Source: Hyphomicrobiales bacterium
GTDB lineage: Bacteria; Pseudomonadota; Alphaproteobacteria; Rhizobiales; Beijerinckiaceae
Assembly: GCA_947454055.1 (NCBI GenBank)
Contig: CANGIS010000005.1
Span: 22,417-86,416 of the forward strand
Direction: 5' to 3'
Length of the DNA: 64,000 nucleotides
Made by a program: the position numbers and the translations under genes. The notes below the pieces were generated by a model that did no database searches, had not been told where the DNA came from, and saw only the letters and a program-made list of their open reading frames with translations. Of the stretch, positions 17,388 through 27,733 are shown one piece after another. Each line of letters starts with the position of its first letter. The first letter of the stretch is position 1.

Positions 17388-18440
17388 ATGCGTACCATTA
17401 AAGGCCCCGGCGTCTTTCTCGCCCAATTTGCGACCGATGAAGCCCCCTTCAACACGCTTGACGGCTTGGCCGGATGGGCAGCGGGCAAAGGCTTTAACAG
17501 CGTGCAGATTCCAACCTGGGATTCACGCGTCATTGATTTGAAATTGGCCGCCGAAAGCCAAACCTATTGCGATGATATTCGCGGCACGCTGGCCAAGCAT
17601 GGCTTGGAGATCACCGAACTTTCCAGCCATTTGCAGGGCCAGCTTGTAGCACTTCACCCGTCCTTTGATCTTCCAGCCGATGCCTTCGCGGCCCCCGAGG
17701 TTCGCCGCAATCCCGCCAAGCGGCAGGAATGGGCGGTTGATCAATTGCTCATGGCCGCCAAAGCCTCGCGCCGTTTTGGCCTTGATCGCCATGTGACGTT
17801 TAGCGGTTCGCTGCTCTGGCCTTACCTCTACCCTTATCCGCAATGGCCTGAAGGGTTGATTGAAGACGGCTTTAATGAATTGGCCAAGCGCTGGCGCCCG
17901 ATCCTCGACGCCTATGATCGCGAAGGCGTCGATGTCGCTTACGAAATCCATCCGACCGAAGATTTGCATGACGGCCTGACCTTCGAGATGTTCTTGGAAA
18001 AGGTCGACAATCACCCACGCTGCAACATCATGTATGATCCGAGCCATCTGATCCTGCAGTCGATTGATTACCTGACCTATATCGACCACTATCACGAGCG
18101 CATTAAATGCTTCCATGTGAAGGATGCCGAGTTCCGCCCCGATGGTAAGACGGGTGCTTATGGCGGCTTCCAGCCTTGGCTCCGTCGTGCCGGTCGCTTC
18201 CGTTCACCGGGCGATGGCCAGATCGATTTCGGCGGCATTTTCTCGAAACTCTCCGGCTATGATTATGATGGCTGGGCGGTTTTGGAATGGGAATGCTGCC
18301 TGAAAAATTCCGAAGACGGTGCTGCCGAGGGCGCGCGCTTTATTCATGACCACATCATCCGCATAGCCGACCGCGCCTTTGACGATTTCGTTAAAGCGGG
18401 CGACGACCGCTCCGACAACAAGACCATGCTTGGCATTTGA
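17388..18440 (+). CDS. Sugar phosphate isomerase/epimerase-like TIM barrel (AP endonuclease 2 fold)
   Basis: The 350-residue protein matches the xylose-isomerase-like TIM-barrel family. The probable metal ligands lie in YEIHPTEDLHDG, NIMYDPSHL, KCFHVKDAEF and AVLEWECC, each at the end of a predicted strand. Such enzymes interconvert ketoses, epimerise sugars or act on inositol derivatives; IolE and IolH are relatives. The start ATG at 17388 is placed by AAGAGGA seven bases upstream. The earlier TTG in the same frame overlaps that spacer. It lies between the 2-hydroxyacid dehydrogenase and Gfo/Idh genes. Pairs of such isomerases with Gfo/Idh dehydrogenases are common in inositol and rare-sugar pathways. 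Confidence 0.88.
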   Translation: MRTIKGPGVFLAQFATDEAPFNTLDGLAGWAAGKGFNSVQIPTWDSRVIDLKLAAESQTYCDDIRGTLAKHGLEITELSSHLQGQLVALHPSFDLPADAFAAPEVRRNPAKRQEWAVDQLLMAAKASRRFGLDRHVTFSGSLLWPYLYPYPQWPEGLIEDGFNELAKRWRPILDAYDREGVDVAYEIHPTEDLHDGLTFEMFLEKVDNHPRCNIMYDPSHLILQSIDYLTYIDHYHERIKCFHVKDAEFRPDGKTGAYGGFQPWLRRAGRFRSPGDGQIDFGGIFSKLSGYDYDGWAVLEWECCLKNSEDGAAEGARFIHDHIIRIADRAFDDFVKAGDDRSDNKTMLGI

Positions 18441-18455
18441 TAAAAGGCGTTATTC

Positions 18456-19625
18456 ATGAGCACTGCAACCATCCGTAAACTCCGGCTCGGCATGGTCGGC
18501 GGCGGCTTTGGGGCCTATATTGGCGGCATCCATCGCTTCGCGGCACGCCTTGATAACCATTACGAACTCGTCGCGGGCACGTTTGATGTGAACGCCGATC
18601 GCGGCCATCAATTCGCGGCTGAAAACTATATCGCAGCCGACCGTTCCTATACCGATTACAAAGCGATGGTGGCGGGCGAATTGGCCCGCGCCGACAAGAT
18701 CGATGTGGTTGCCATCTGCACGCCAAACCACACACATTTTGCGATTGCAAAAGCCTTCATCGATGCGGGCTTTCATGTCATTTGCGAAAAGCCGATGACC
18801 ACCACGTTGGAAGATGCCGAAGCGCTGCACGCTTTGGCCAAAAGCTCGGGCCGTTTCGTTGGCGTCACCTACACCTATTGCGGCTATCCGATGATCCACA
18901 CAGCGCGTGCGATGGTGGCTGCTGGTGATCTGGGTAGCATTCGCGTCATTCAGGTTGAATATCCGCTCGAATGGATGGCCACCGCGATTGAATCTGAAGG
19001 CAACCAGCAGGCCAAATGGCGCACCGATCCGAAGCTATCAGGACGCGGCGGCTCGATTGGCGATATCGGCACCCATGCCTATCATCTCGCGGGCTTTGTG
19101 ACGGGGCTTAAAGCCGAGGCACTCTGCGCGGACCTCACCACTTTTGTTCCAGGCCGTAGCTTGGATGACAACGCCCATGTGATGATCCGCTATGAAGGCG
19201 GCGCGCGCGGCCTGCTCTGGTCGTCGCAAGTGGCGATTGGCTGCTCGAATGGATTACGCCTTCGCGTGTTTGGCGAAAAAGCCAGCATCCAATGGCATCA
19301 GGAAGCGCCGAACGAGATCACTTTCTCGCCGCTGTTTGGCAAGCCCGAAACGATCAAGCGCGGACGCGACGATCTGGGCGATGGCGCAACTGTGCGCACC
19401 CGCACCCCTCCGGGCCATCCCGAAGGCTATATCGAAGCCTTCGCCAATCTCTATTCCGGCTTTGCCGAGGCGATGCGCGCAATCAATGAAGGGCGCGATC
19501 CGAGCGCCATCGGCGTCAATCTGCCCACCTCCTATGACGGATTGAAGGGCGTGGCCTTCGTCGATGCCGTCGTTGACAGCCACGAGAAGGCACCGTTTGG
19601 CTGGATCAAGCCAACCCACGCTTAA
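18456..19625 (+). CDS. Gfo/Idh/MocA-family NAD(P)-dependent oxidoreductase
   Basis: The 389-residue enzyme has an N-terminal Rossmann domain (RLGMVGGGFGAYIGGIHR, residues ~10-27), the conserved EKPMTTT loop carrying the catalytic lysine, and a C-terminal substrate domain with GGSIGDIGTHAYHL, where the aspartate and histidine complete the active site. Family members oxidise a sugar or inositol hydroxyl to a ketone or lactone. It is the last gene of the operon, 15 bases after the isomerase, and a strong hairpin follows its stop. The ISDIGTHAYHL-type motif is usual in inositol 2-dehydrogenase-like members acting on free sugars. The substrate is unassigned. Confidence 0.92.
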   Translation: MSTATIRKLRLGMVGGGFGAYIGGIHRFAARLDNHYELVAGTFDVNADRGHQFAAENYIAADRSYTDYKAMVAGELARADKIDVVAICTPNHTHFAIAKAFIDAGFHVICEKPMTTTLEDAEALHALAKSSGRFVGVTYTYCGYPMIHTARAMVAAGDLGSIRVIQVEYPLEWMATAIESEGNQQAKWRTDPKLSGRGGSIGDIGTHAYHLAGFVTGLKAEALCADLTTFVPGRSLDDNAHVMIRYEGGARGLLWSSQVAIGCSNGLRLRVFGEKASIQWHQEAPNEITFSPLFGKPETIKRGRDDLGDGATVRTRTPPGHPEGYIEAFANLYSGFAEAMRAINEGRDPSAIGVNLPTSYDGLKGVAFVDAVVDSHEKAPFGWIKPTHA

Positions 19626-19628
19626 TTA

Positions 19629-19671
19629 CGACAAGACGGGCAAGGCCGCACTTGGTTTTGCCCGTTCGTCG
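19629..19671 (+). terminator. Stem-loop at the end of the sugar-acid operon
   Basis: ACGGGCAA at 19636-19643 pairs with TTGCCCGT at 19658-19665, and flanking CGAC/GTCG-like bases extend the stem outward. It begins a few bases after the Gfo/Idh stop. No T run follows, so it may stabilise the mRNA end or need Rho rather than act as a classical terminator. Confidence 0.5.
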
Positions 19672-19806
19672 ATGAGCGATGAGACAGCCATTCAGCACAA
19701 AATTCTTTGGACTTTCTCGAGATTTTCTTTTCATATAAGCGGTATAGACTCAGTTTAGTTTACGGATTGTCGCTCGTTGGCCTTTGCCTTGAATTGGATA
19801 TTTACC

Positions 19807-20373
19807 ATGTCTCATCCATCCTTTATCCGCATCGGCCTTTTGGCCACCCTTGCTCTCACCACGGCGGCCTGCAACACGACCAGCCAGCCCAAAATGGCGA
19901 GCGCCAATGTCACGGTGAAGGATGAATCCAGCGAGGCTTTGGATCTGCTCAACAAATTCCGCGCGAGCAACGGCCTTGGTCCGGTGACGATCGATGCCAA
20001 TCTGATTGAAGTGGCCAAGTTCCAGGCCGTTGCGATGGCCTCGCGCGATGCGCTGACCCATGAAGTATCGGGTGATTTCACGAGCCGGATCAATGCGGCA
20101 GGATTTACCAATTCAAGCGCGATTGAAAATGTCGGCGCATCCCATGCAACGGCGGCGGATGCCATCGCCTCATGGATTAAATCGCCCTATCATCACGAAA
20201 ATATGCTGATGAAAGATGCCACCCGCATGGGCATGGCTAAGGCCGATGCGCCCAATTCGCGCTATGGCAATTATTGGTCGCTCGATTTGACGTCCGATGT
20301 GGCAGGCGCGCCGGCAAGAACGGTTGATGCAACCGCTCCGGCACCTTCTGCCAAGAAAATTGTTTCAAATTAA
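19807..20373 (+). CDS. CAP-domain (SCP-like) lipoprotein
   Basis: The 188-residue product has a lipoprotein signal (LTTAAC, Cys22 as the lipidated residue). A CAP domain follows from about residue 45: LLNKFRASNGLGPVTID, the MASRDALTHE segment, AIENVGASHATA, and WIKSPYHHENMLMKDATRMGMA. This covers the CAP1/CAP2 signature, with the histidines and glutamate of the CAP cavity present. Bacterial CAP proteins are envelope-associated and mostly of unknown activity. The ATG at 19807 is preferred over an in-frame TTG at 19777 because it gives a normal signal peptide. The gene stands alone and converges on the gene at 20410-20862. Confidence 0.88.
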   Translation: MSHPSFIRIGLLATLALTTAACNTTSQPKMASANVTVKDESSEALDLLNKFRASNGLGPVTIDANLIEVAKFQAVAMASRDALTHEVSGDFTSRINAAGFTNSSAIENVGASHATAADAIASWIKSPYHHENMLMKDATRMGMAKADAPNSRYGNYWSLDLTSDVAGAPARTVDATAPAPSAKKIVSN

Positions 20374-20397
20374 ACCGTTCAATGACGCCAGACGAAA

Positions 20398-20426
20398 CGA
20401 CGATGGGTGTTACTTAACCATCGTCG
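20398..20426. terminator. Hairpin between convergent genes
   Basis: CGACGATGG at 20398-20406 and CCATCGTCG at 20418-20426 form a perfect nine-pair stem with an 11-base loop. It overlaps the stop of the minus-strand gene and lies 25 bases after the CAP gene. Its position suits a two-way terminator, though neither side has a long T run. Confidence 0.5.
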
Positions 20427-20862
20427 CGACAACGCTGTCATATTCCGCCTCATCCGTGCAGTAGCTGGCCTCATTATAGGCGAAGCCGTAATTGCACGTC
20501 AGCACCCGCGCTTGGTCTTCATTGCTCTTTTTGGCAACGCCATAATAGGTCGCATAGATTTTGCGCTGGAAGGCGTCGACAAGAAAGCGGGTCGTGACGA
20601 TTTCATCCTGATGGGCAATCTTGAAGCTAACATCGAGCAGGCATTTACTGTCCCAAGCCTTCTCATGCTCGGTATGTTTAAAGTCCCGAATGGTGCCACC
20701 CATCTTGCCCCATATAATCCCCTGCTCATGCTCATAATTTTTAGCTGATGCTTCGGCTGCTGCCGAGCAAGACGTGCCCGCCAAGGCCGGCGTTGCGAGA
20801 GCTGCAAAACAGGCAAGTGCTAATACCGATACAAACTTTGTCATGATTGACCCTACTTTCAT
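20410..20862 (-). CDS. Secreted hypothetical protein, 150 residues
   Basis: The protein begins with a signal peptide ending ATPALA before GTSCSAAAEA. The mature part of about 120 residues has four cysteines (SCSAA, KCLLD, TCNYG, YCTDE), which could form two disulfides in the periplasm. I recognise no domain. Two starts are possible. ATG at 20862 has GAGGGG eight bases upstream, and ATG at 20844 has AGGG six bases upstream and gives a shorter signal peptide. I report the longer form. No operon partner is present. Confidence 0.8.
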   Translation of the reverse strand: MKVGSIMTKFVSVLALACFAALATPALAGTSCSAAAEASAKNYEHEQGIIWGKMGGTIRDFKHTEHEKAWDSKCLLDVSFKIAHQDEIVTTRFLVDAFQRKIYATYYGVAKKSNEDQARVLTCNYGFAYNEASYCTDEAEYDSVVATMVK

Positions 20863-21187
20863 TTTTATTACCCCTCAACAGCCCGCCATCCTAGGCGGAA
20901 GCGTCGAAAAAGTTCTGAAATTGTCATTCCTTCTATAAGCCGAGCCTCACGATTCATGCAATGAGGTGACCGATCGAAGGGCATCTCAGAACCTAGCTGC
21001 ACCTGCATTGCTATGAAGCATTATCGGCGATACGTAGTTTACGAGCTTACCCCGACAGCTTCGCCCCTTTAGTTTATGCAGACGTTGCAGAGCGGTCGGT
21101 CGAATGGTCTTCGTCATACGATCCCAATCCATTGGCGAAAAACCTTTAACCGATGGCTCGAATGCGTTTCACAAAAAGGAGACGAAT
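20863..21187. other. Intergenic region between two small-protein genes
   Basis: The 325 bases separate divergent starts at 20862 and 21188 and should contain both promoters. I could not identify a convincing housekeeping or EcfG-type (GGAAC...CGTT) promoter by eye, nor any RNA or repeat. An in-frame extension of the next ORF back to 21104 lacks a ribosome-binding site. Confidence 0.4.
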
Positions 21188-21376
21188 ATGTCGAACATTC
21201 CAAGCAAAGACCAAGCAAATCTGAACAAGAGCGGTGGCACGGTACATAAGGATATGAAGTCCACTCCTCCTATTTCGGGCAAGCCTGCCGTATCAGAGCC
21301 GGATTCGACCCGTACTCCGATGCATCCCAATGCCAACAAATCTCACGAAACGCATAAATCAAGCGATCATCGCTAA
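21188..21376 (+). CDS. Small hydrophilic, probably disordered protein, 62 residues
   Basis: The start ATG at 21188 follows AAGGAG at ideal spacing, and an intrinsic terminator follows the stop at once, so this is a compact monocistronic gene. The product is almost free of hydrophobic residues and rich in serine, lysine, proline, threonine and histidine (for example KSHETHKSSDHR at the C-terminus), which predicts intrinsic disorder. It has no signal peptide. Short disordered proteins of this kind are often stress-induced in Rhizobiales, but no family is recognised. It neighbours katG in convergent orientation. Confidence 0.75.
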   Translation: MSNIPSKDQANLNKSGGTVHKDMKSTPPISGKPAVSEPDSTRTPMHPNANKSHETHKSSDHR

Positions 21377-21386
21377 CTAAAAAATA

Positions 21387-21421
21387 GGGCAGCGTTTCAT
21401 GAGTGAAATGCCGCCCTTTTT
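21387..21421. terminator. Bidirectional intrinsic terminator between the small protein gene and katG
   Basis: GGGC, GCG and TTTCA on the left pair with TGAAA, TGC and GCCC on the right, with one mismatch and a four-base loop. A run of five T follows on the plus strand, and a T-rich run preceded by one A follows on the minus strand. It can end transcripts of both convergent genes. Confidence 0.85.
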
Positions 21422-21441
21422 CTCGATTGTTCCGAATCGGA

Positions 21442-23670
<2,229 letters not shown>

Positions 23671-23859
23671 CTACATTGCCACCCGACTAGCACAGTTACG
23701 CCCTCAAATTAAGTTGGATTTGCTAATTATGGCGTTTAACCGAGGGCCTATCCCTATTTTGCATCGATTAAGCTTTTAAAATCAGAATACCGTTGCCAAA
23801 ATCGGCCGATCAGGTCAAAAAAATTATTGGCTCCACGTCGAGTATCCAGGAACGACACC

Positions 23860-24687
23860 ATGAAACCATCCACTTATTATGCGCCCCATGGCGGCTTGCC
23901 CGGCCAGACGGTGCTGCTCACCGACCGCGCCGTCTTCACCGATGCCTATGCCTTCATGCCCAAAGGCGTCATGCGCGATATTGTGACGAGCTATCTGCCG
24001 TTTTGGGATAAAACGCGCGCTTGGATAATTGCCCGTCCACTCTCAGGCTTTGCCGAGACGTTTTCGCAATACATCATGGAAGTGGCGCCCGGTGGCGGCA
24101 GCCAGAAGCCGGAGCCGGATGCTCAGGCCGAAGGCGTTCTGTTTGTGGTTGAAGGCACGTTTACGCTGGTCCTGGCGGGTAAAATCTATGCCATGAAGCC
24201 CGGCAGCTATGCGTTCATCCCGCCTGCAGCCTCATGGAGCGTCAAAAACGATAGCAGCGAGCCCGCGCGCTTCCATTGGATCCGCAAATCCTACGAGGCC
24301 GTTGACGGTCTAGATTATCCGGAAGCCTTCGTCACCAGCGATCACGACGTAGCCCCTATCGCCATGCCGGATACCAATGGCGTGTGGGCCACCACCCGCT
24401 TCGTCGATCCGCTCGATTTGCGCCACGACATGCACGTCACCATCGTCACCTTTGAGCCGGGCGGGGTTATTCCCTTTGCCGAAACCCATGTCATGGAGCA
24501 CGGCCTTTATGTGCTCGAAGGCAAGGCGGTGTATCGGCTCAATCAGGATTGGGTCGAGGTTGAGGCGGGCGATTTCATGTGGCTTCGCGCCTTCTGCCCG
24601 CAAGCTTGCTACGCGGGCGGACCGGGGCGTTTCCGGTATCTGCTCTATAAGGACGTCAACCGCCATATGAAGCTGGGCCCCAAATGA
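23860..24687 (+). CDS. allE: (S)-ureidoglycine aminohydrolase, bicupin
   Basis: The 275-residue protein consists of two cupin domains. The first (about 45-150) has the VAPGGGSQKPEP segment, FVVEGTFTLVLAGK and PGSYAFIPP. The second (about 175-270) has FEPGGVIPFAETHVMEHGLYVLEGKAVYRL, with metal-binding glutamate and histidines. The enzyme removes ammonia from (S)-ureidoglycine to give (S)-ureidoglycolate, a Mn-dependent step of allantoate degradation. Start ATG 23860 follows AGGAACGACACC. Its stop overlaps the start of the ureidoglycolate lyase gene by four bases (ATGA), so the two are translationally coupled and catalyse consecutive reactions. Confidence 0.92.
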   Translation: MKPSTYYAPHGGLPGQTVLLTDRAVFTDAYAFMPKGVMRDIVTSYLPFWDKTRAWIIARPLSGFAETFSQYIMEVAPGGGSQKPEPDAQAEGVLFVVEGTFTLVLAGKIYAMKPGSYAFIPPAASWSVKNDSSEPARFHWIRKSYEAVDGLDYPEAFVTSDHDVAPIAMPDTNGVWATTRFVDPLDLRHDMHVTIVTFEPGGVIPFAETHVMEHGLYVLEGKAVYRLNQDWVEVEAGDFMWLRAFCPQACYAGGPGRFRYLLYKDVNRHMKLGPK

Positions 24688-25172
24688 GCCGCACCTTAAC
24701 AATCGAGCCTCTGACGAAAGAGGCCTTTGCACCCTTTGGCGACGTGGTGGAAGCCGATGGCGCAACCCAATTCCAGATCAATCAGGGGTTTGGGTTACGC
24801 TTCAACGACCTTGCCCATGTCGACATCACGGCGGAGGGCGGCACGACGAATATCAGCTTTATCGTCGGGTCCGCGCGTCCGCAGCCGATAGCCTTGCAGG
24901 TGATGGAGCGGCACCCGCTCGGCAGCCAGATATTCTATCCCCTGCAGGATCAGCCTTGGCTGGTTGTGGTGTGTGGCGATCCGGAAGATGTGTCGAGCTT
25001 CCGCGCCTTTCGAGCTACCGGACGGCAAGGCGTCAATTATGCCTGCAATATCTGGCACCATCCCTTGCTGGTTAACGCCAATGAGAGCCGCTTCTTCGTG
25101 GTGGACCGCAAAGGCCCGGGCAATAATCTGGAAGAACATTGGCTGACCGGTGAGGCGCTGGTTCTAGCCTAA
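24684..25172 (+). CDS. allA: Ureidoglycolate lyase
   Basis: The 162-residue cytosolic enzyme splits (S)-ureidoglycolate into glyoxylate and urea, the last step of ureide breakdown. The whole length matches the AllA family: LTKEAFAPFGDVVE at the start, NISFIVGSARPQP, VMERHPLGSQIFYPL with the probable active-site histidine, and IWHHPLLVN in the cupin-like core. It begins inside the stop of the aminohydrolase gene. Genes for allantoinase, allantoate amidohydrolase and urease are not in the window, so the pathway must be completed from elsewhere. Confidence 0.93.
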   Translation: MSRTLTIEPLTKEAFAPFGDVVEADGATQFQINQGFGLRFNDLAHVDITAEGGTTNISFIVGSARPQPIALQVMERHPLGSQIFYPLQDQPWLVVVCGDPEDVSSFRAFRATGRQGVNYACNIWHHPLLVNANESRFFVVDRKGPGNNLEEHWLTGEALVLA

Positions 25173-25206
25173 TACCAGCACCACTGGCCTTGGAGGTTCA
25201 GCCCTC

Positions 25207-25575
25207 ATGCTGACGATTGTGTATGATGGCGAATGCCCCTTCTGCAGCGACTATATCAGCCGCCTGAAGCTGAAAGCCCATTGCGGGCCGGTAACGCTGA
25301 TCAATGCGCGAGAGTGTACCCCAAGCGTTGCCGACTATTGGCAAACAGGCTTCGATCTCGATCAAGGCATGGTCGCGGTGCTCGATGGGCACGCCTATTA
25401 TGGCTCGCACGCTGTGACGCTGCTTGCCAGACTGAGCGATCCATCCGATCTCTTTAACCGGCTGAACACATGGCTGTTAGCGCGCCCGAAAATATCAGCG
25501 TTTTTATATCCCCTGTTCAAACGCGCAAGGCGCACCGCGCTGGCTGTTAAAGGCATAGGCCCACTCACGCCTTAG
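25207..25575 (+). CDS. DCC-family thiol-disulfide oxidoreductase-like protein (DUF393)
   Basis: The 122-residue protein starts VYDGECPFCSDYI, which is the DxxCxxC hallmark of the DCC (DUF393) family, with Cys10 and Cys13 as a likely redox pair. The middle GSHAVTLLAR and the hydrophobic C-terminal helix FLYPLFKRARRTALAVKG are also typical. The family has a thioredoxin-like fold, and a redox role is inferred. ATG 25207 follows GGAGG. It follows the ureide genes but converges on an HTTM membrane protein gene, whose stop codon interlocks with its own (TTAG at 25572-25575). DCC and HTTM proteins are commonly neighbours, so this pairing is probably functional. Confidence 0.88.
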   Translation: MLTIVYDGECPFCSDYISRLKLKAHCGPVTLINARECTPSVADYWQTGFDLDQGMVAVLDGHAYYGSHAVTLLARLSDPSDLFNRLNTWLLARPKISAFLYPLFKRARRTALAVKGIGPLTP

Positions 25576-26372
25576 CCGAGCTGGGCCGCCAAAAAGATCA
25601 AAGCCGGATAGGTCGCAAGCCACGCGAAGAAAAAGCGGTTTAGGCCGAAATACCAAAACACCAGAAAATGAAACAATATCCCCGTCAGGCAATAGGCCAC
25701 CATGGCTAAGGGGTCGACAAAGGCCAGCGGCACAGCGATTTCCCATACAATAAACGCCCATGAACACAGGATGGCCACAGGGCGTTTCCAGAACAGGCTA
25801 TCAGGCTTAAGCGGTCCATAAATACCGCTATCCAGAAACAACCCCAAGGCCTCGCCCGAGCGCCACTCAGGGTTCAACAGTTTCACGCTGCCCGAAATGA
25901 AATAGGACGAGGCGGAATGAATGGCGATGTAGATCAGCCCTGCCCGCCACGCGATATCCGCATACCCCGCAACCGTTCCAAGCGAGCCGATCAAGAGGCC
26001 GGTCATCACGACCAGCGTCATAAAATCGCTGCCACCATTAAACGCCCCGCGCCAGCGGATGAGCAGTTGCACAGTGCTTAAAAACAAAAACACCATCACC
26101 GCGGCAGACGCGCCAAACACCATCAGATAAAGCGCCGCCAGCAATCGCAGCACAAGGTGCAAACCGTAGACATCCTCGCGCGATAAAAATGCAAAAAGCG
26201 TCCGCATCCCGTGAGAGCTATGGGCCAGATCATCGCGCTGCACCGCATAGGACCAAACGCCCTTCTCACCCAGAGCGTGGCGCAGGAATAAAAATTCAAC
26301 AGTCTGCAGGCAGAGGCTCAAGCCCGTTAATATCTCAACGCCCCGGACGGCGAGCCAGAGCCTATCCTGCAT
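25572..26372 (-). CDS. HTTM-like multi-pass membrane protein
   Basis: The 266-residue inner-membrane protein has about six hydrophobic segments and the features of the HTTM domain (horizontally transferred transmembrane, related to vitamin-K-dependent gamma-carboxylase). These include the LLIRWRGAFNGGSDFMTLVVMTGLLI segment, AIHSASSYFISGSVKLLNPEWRSGEALGLFLD, and VWEIAVPLAF further on. The SGSVKL(L)NPEWRSGEAL block is the most characteristic. Activity of bacterial HTTM proteins is unknown. ATG 26372 follows GAGGTCGCGCC and overlaps the end of the upstream gene by 11 bases, so both are translated together. Confidence 0.82.
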   Translation of the reverse strand: MQDRLWLAVRGVEILTGLSLCLQTVEFLFLRHALGEKGVWSYAVQRDDLAHSSHGMRTLFAFLSREDVYGLHLVLRLLAALYLMVFGASAAVMVFLFLSTVQLLIRWRGAFNGGSDFMTLVVMTGLLIGSLGTVAGYADIAWRAGLIYIAIHSASSYFISGSVKLLNPEWRSGEALGLFLDSGIYGPLKPDSLFWKRPVAILCSWAFIVWEIAVPLAFVDPLAMVAYCLTGILFHFLVFWYFGLNRFFFAWLATYPALIFLAAQLG

Positions 26373-26889
26373 GGCGCGACCTCAAAATCGGCGAAAGCAA
26401 AACGCCGTCGCGATCAACGTCAACCGGCGCGCCCAGGCGTTGCATGCACAGGCAAAACTGAAAGCCGGTATCGGGCGGAATTTGAGTTTTAAGTTTCAAC
26501 CGCACCAAGCGTTCAACCATGCGATAGGTCACAAAATCCTGCACCTTCGCATCAGACACACTATCGGCAATATCGCTCGATAAATGCTCGACCAGATTTT
26601 GCTCGCCAAGCGCCAAATTGACCTGAGGGTTGAAGACCAAATGCGAGAGCCGCCGCTCATAACGCGGCAGCAGCAACGCCCATTCCGACCATGCGCGATC
26701 GGCGGCGGAAAATATCTCGCGCCGCCAATAGAGCCGCGGCACCCATCCCAAGGCATGGAAAAATTTCCAGTTGGGGAAGAAGCTCCGCAACAGAAAAAGC
26801 CATTGATGCTGAAAGAAGCGCCCACCCACCAAGAGGGCAGCCATCAGAAAACCAAAATAGACGATAAATGGCACACTGTTCAGCAGCAC
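26362..26889 (-). CDS. Membrane-anchored hypothetical protein linked to the HTTM gene
   Basis: The 175-residue product has one N-terminal hydrophobic segment (FIVYFGFLMAALLVGG) followed by a charged, soluble region with several W/R/F-rich helices and ends in a cytoplasmic or periplasmic tail. I recognise no domain. Its 3' end overlaps the HTTM gene by 11 bases, which argues for a joint complex. The start codon is GTG at 26889, and no strong ribosome-binding site is visible, so the start is uncertain. Confidence 0.7.
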   Translation of the reverse strand: MLLNSVPFIVYFGFLMAALLVGGRFFQHQWLFLLRSFFPNWKFFHALGWVPRLYWRREIFSAADRAWSEWALLLPRYERRLSHLVFNPQVNLALGEQNLVEHLSSDIADSVSDAKVQDFVTYRMVERLVRLKLKTQIPPDTGFQFCLCMQRLGAPVDVDRDGVLLSPILRSRHAG

Positions 26890-26961
26890 TATACGCTTTC
26901 ACTTGAAACCCACTGCGCCATTCAAACACGTTAGCGCGAGCCTTCACAAGCATTGGGTGTC

Positions 26962-27567
26962 TCAGAGGGCCGATAAAAACGCAACCGCCCGCTTGATGCC
27001 GTCACCCGAAATGGAGTGGCCGAGGTTTGGGAAGATCTGATGCGCCACATCAAAGCCCGCAGCCCCTAGCATCTCGTTGGCCCGCAATGTCTCTTGCACG
27101 GGTACAACGGGGTCTGCATCGCCATGCAACAGCAACAGCTTGGTTGAGGAGACGGTAAAAGGCGCATTGGTGGCAAGGCGACCCGAAAACGCAATGGCAG
27201 CCGCCACCGGCCAACGACCGGACGCGACCGCATCCAGCGTCATCATCGAGCCTTGCGAGAACCCGATTAACACCACGCGGTCCAGCCGATCCGCATAACC
27301 CTTCTCGGCCAAAATACCCTCGATCAGCGCATCAAAACCCGGGCGCACCGCCTCGATCCGCGCGGGGCGATTTTCCGTCGTGACACCGGCAATGCTGAAC
27401 CATGCCCGCCCTTGGCCGAAGTCCGCGGGTGAAGGCGCATCGGGCGCGACAAAGTCAACATTCGGCAAGGCAGGGCTCAAAACTTCCGCCAATCCCATCA
27501 TATCGGCCCCGTTACTGCCCACGCCATGCAACATGATCGCCAATATCTTGTTTTCGTTGTCCGCCAT
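26962..27567 (-). CDS. Alpha/beta hydrolase, phospholipase/carboxylesterase family
   Basis: The 201-residue cytosolic enzyme matches the Abhydrolase_2 family that hydrolyses carboxylesters and lysophospholipids. The nucleophile elbow is GFSQGS, the acid is in LHGDADPVVP, and the histidine is in LGHSIS near the C-terminus. The N-terminal MLHGVGSNGADM forms the oxyanion loop. Length is normal for the family. Two ATG starts (27576 and 27567) are possible; the second, with GGGATCA upstream, is taken. It is transcribed alone and away from the dioxygenase gene at 27734. Confidence 0.9.
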   Translation of the reverse strand: MADNENKILAIMLHGVGSNGADMMGLAEVLSPALPNVDFVAPDAPSPADFGQGRAWFSIAGVTTENRPARIEAVRPGFDALIEGILAEKGYADRLDRVVLIGFSQGSMMTLDAVASGRWPVAAAIAFSGRLATNAPFTVSSTKLLLLHGDADPVVPVQETLRANEMLGAAGFDVAHQIFPNLGHSISGDGIKRAVAFLSAL

Positions 27568-27733
27568 TGATCCCATCCATTCATTCGTCCTTAACGCTAG
27601 CTAAGCCCGCTGGTGGTCGAATACCATTGCAGCGACGCAACCCGCGTTTGGCATTTTCAGCACTCAGATGCGCACCCTAAGCCAGCTTTTCCATGGTAAA
27701 GGGACTGCATCACCCGCCTCACAGGATTGCACC

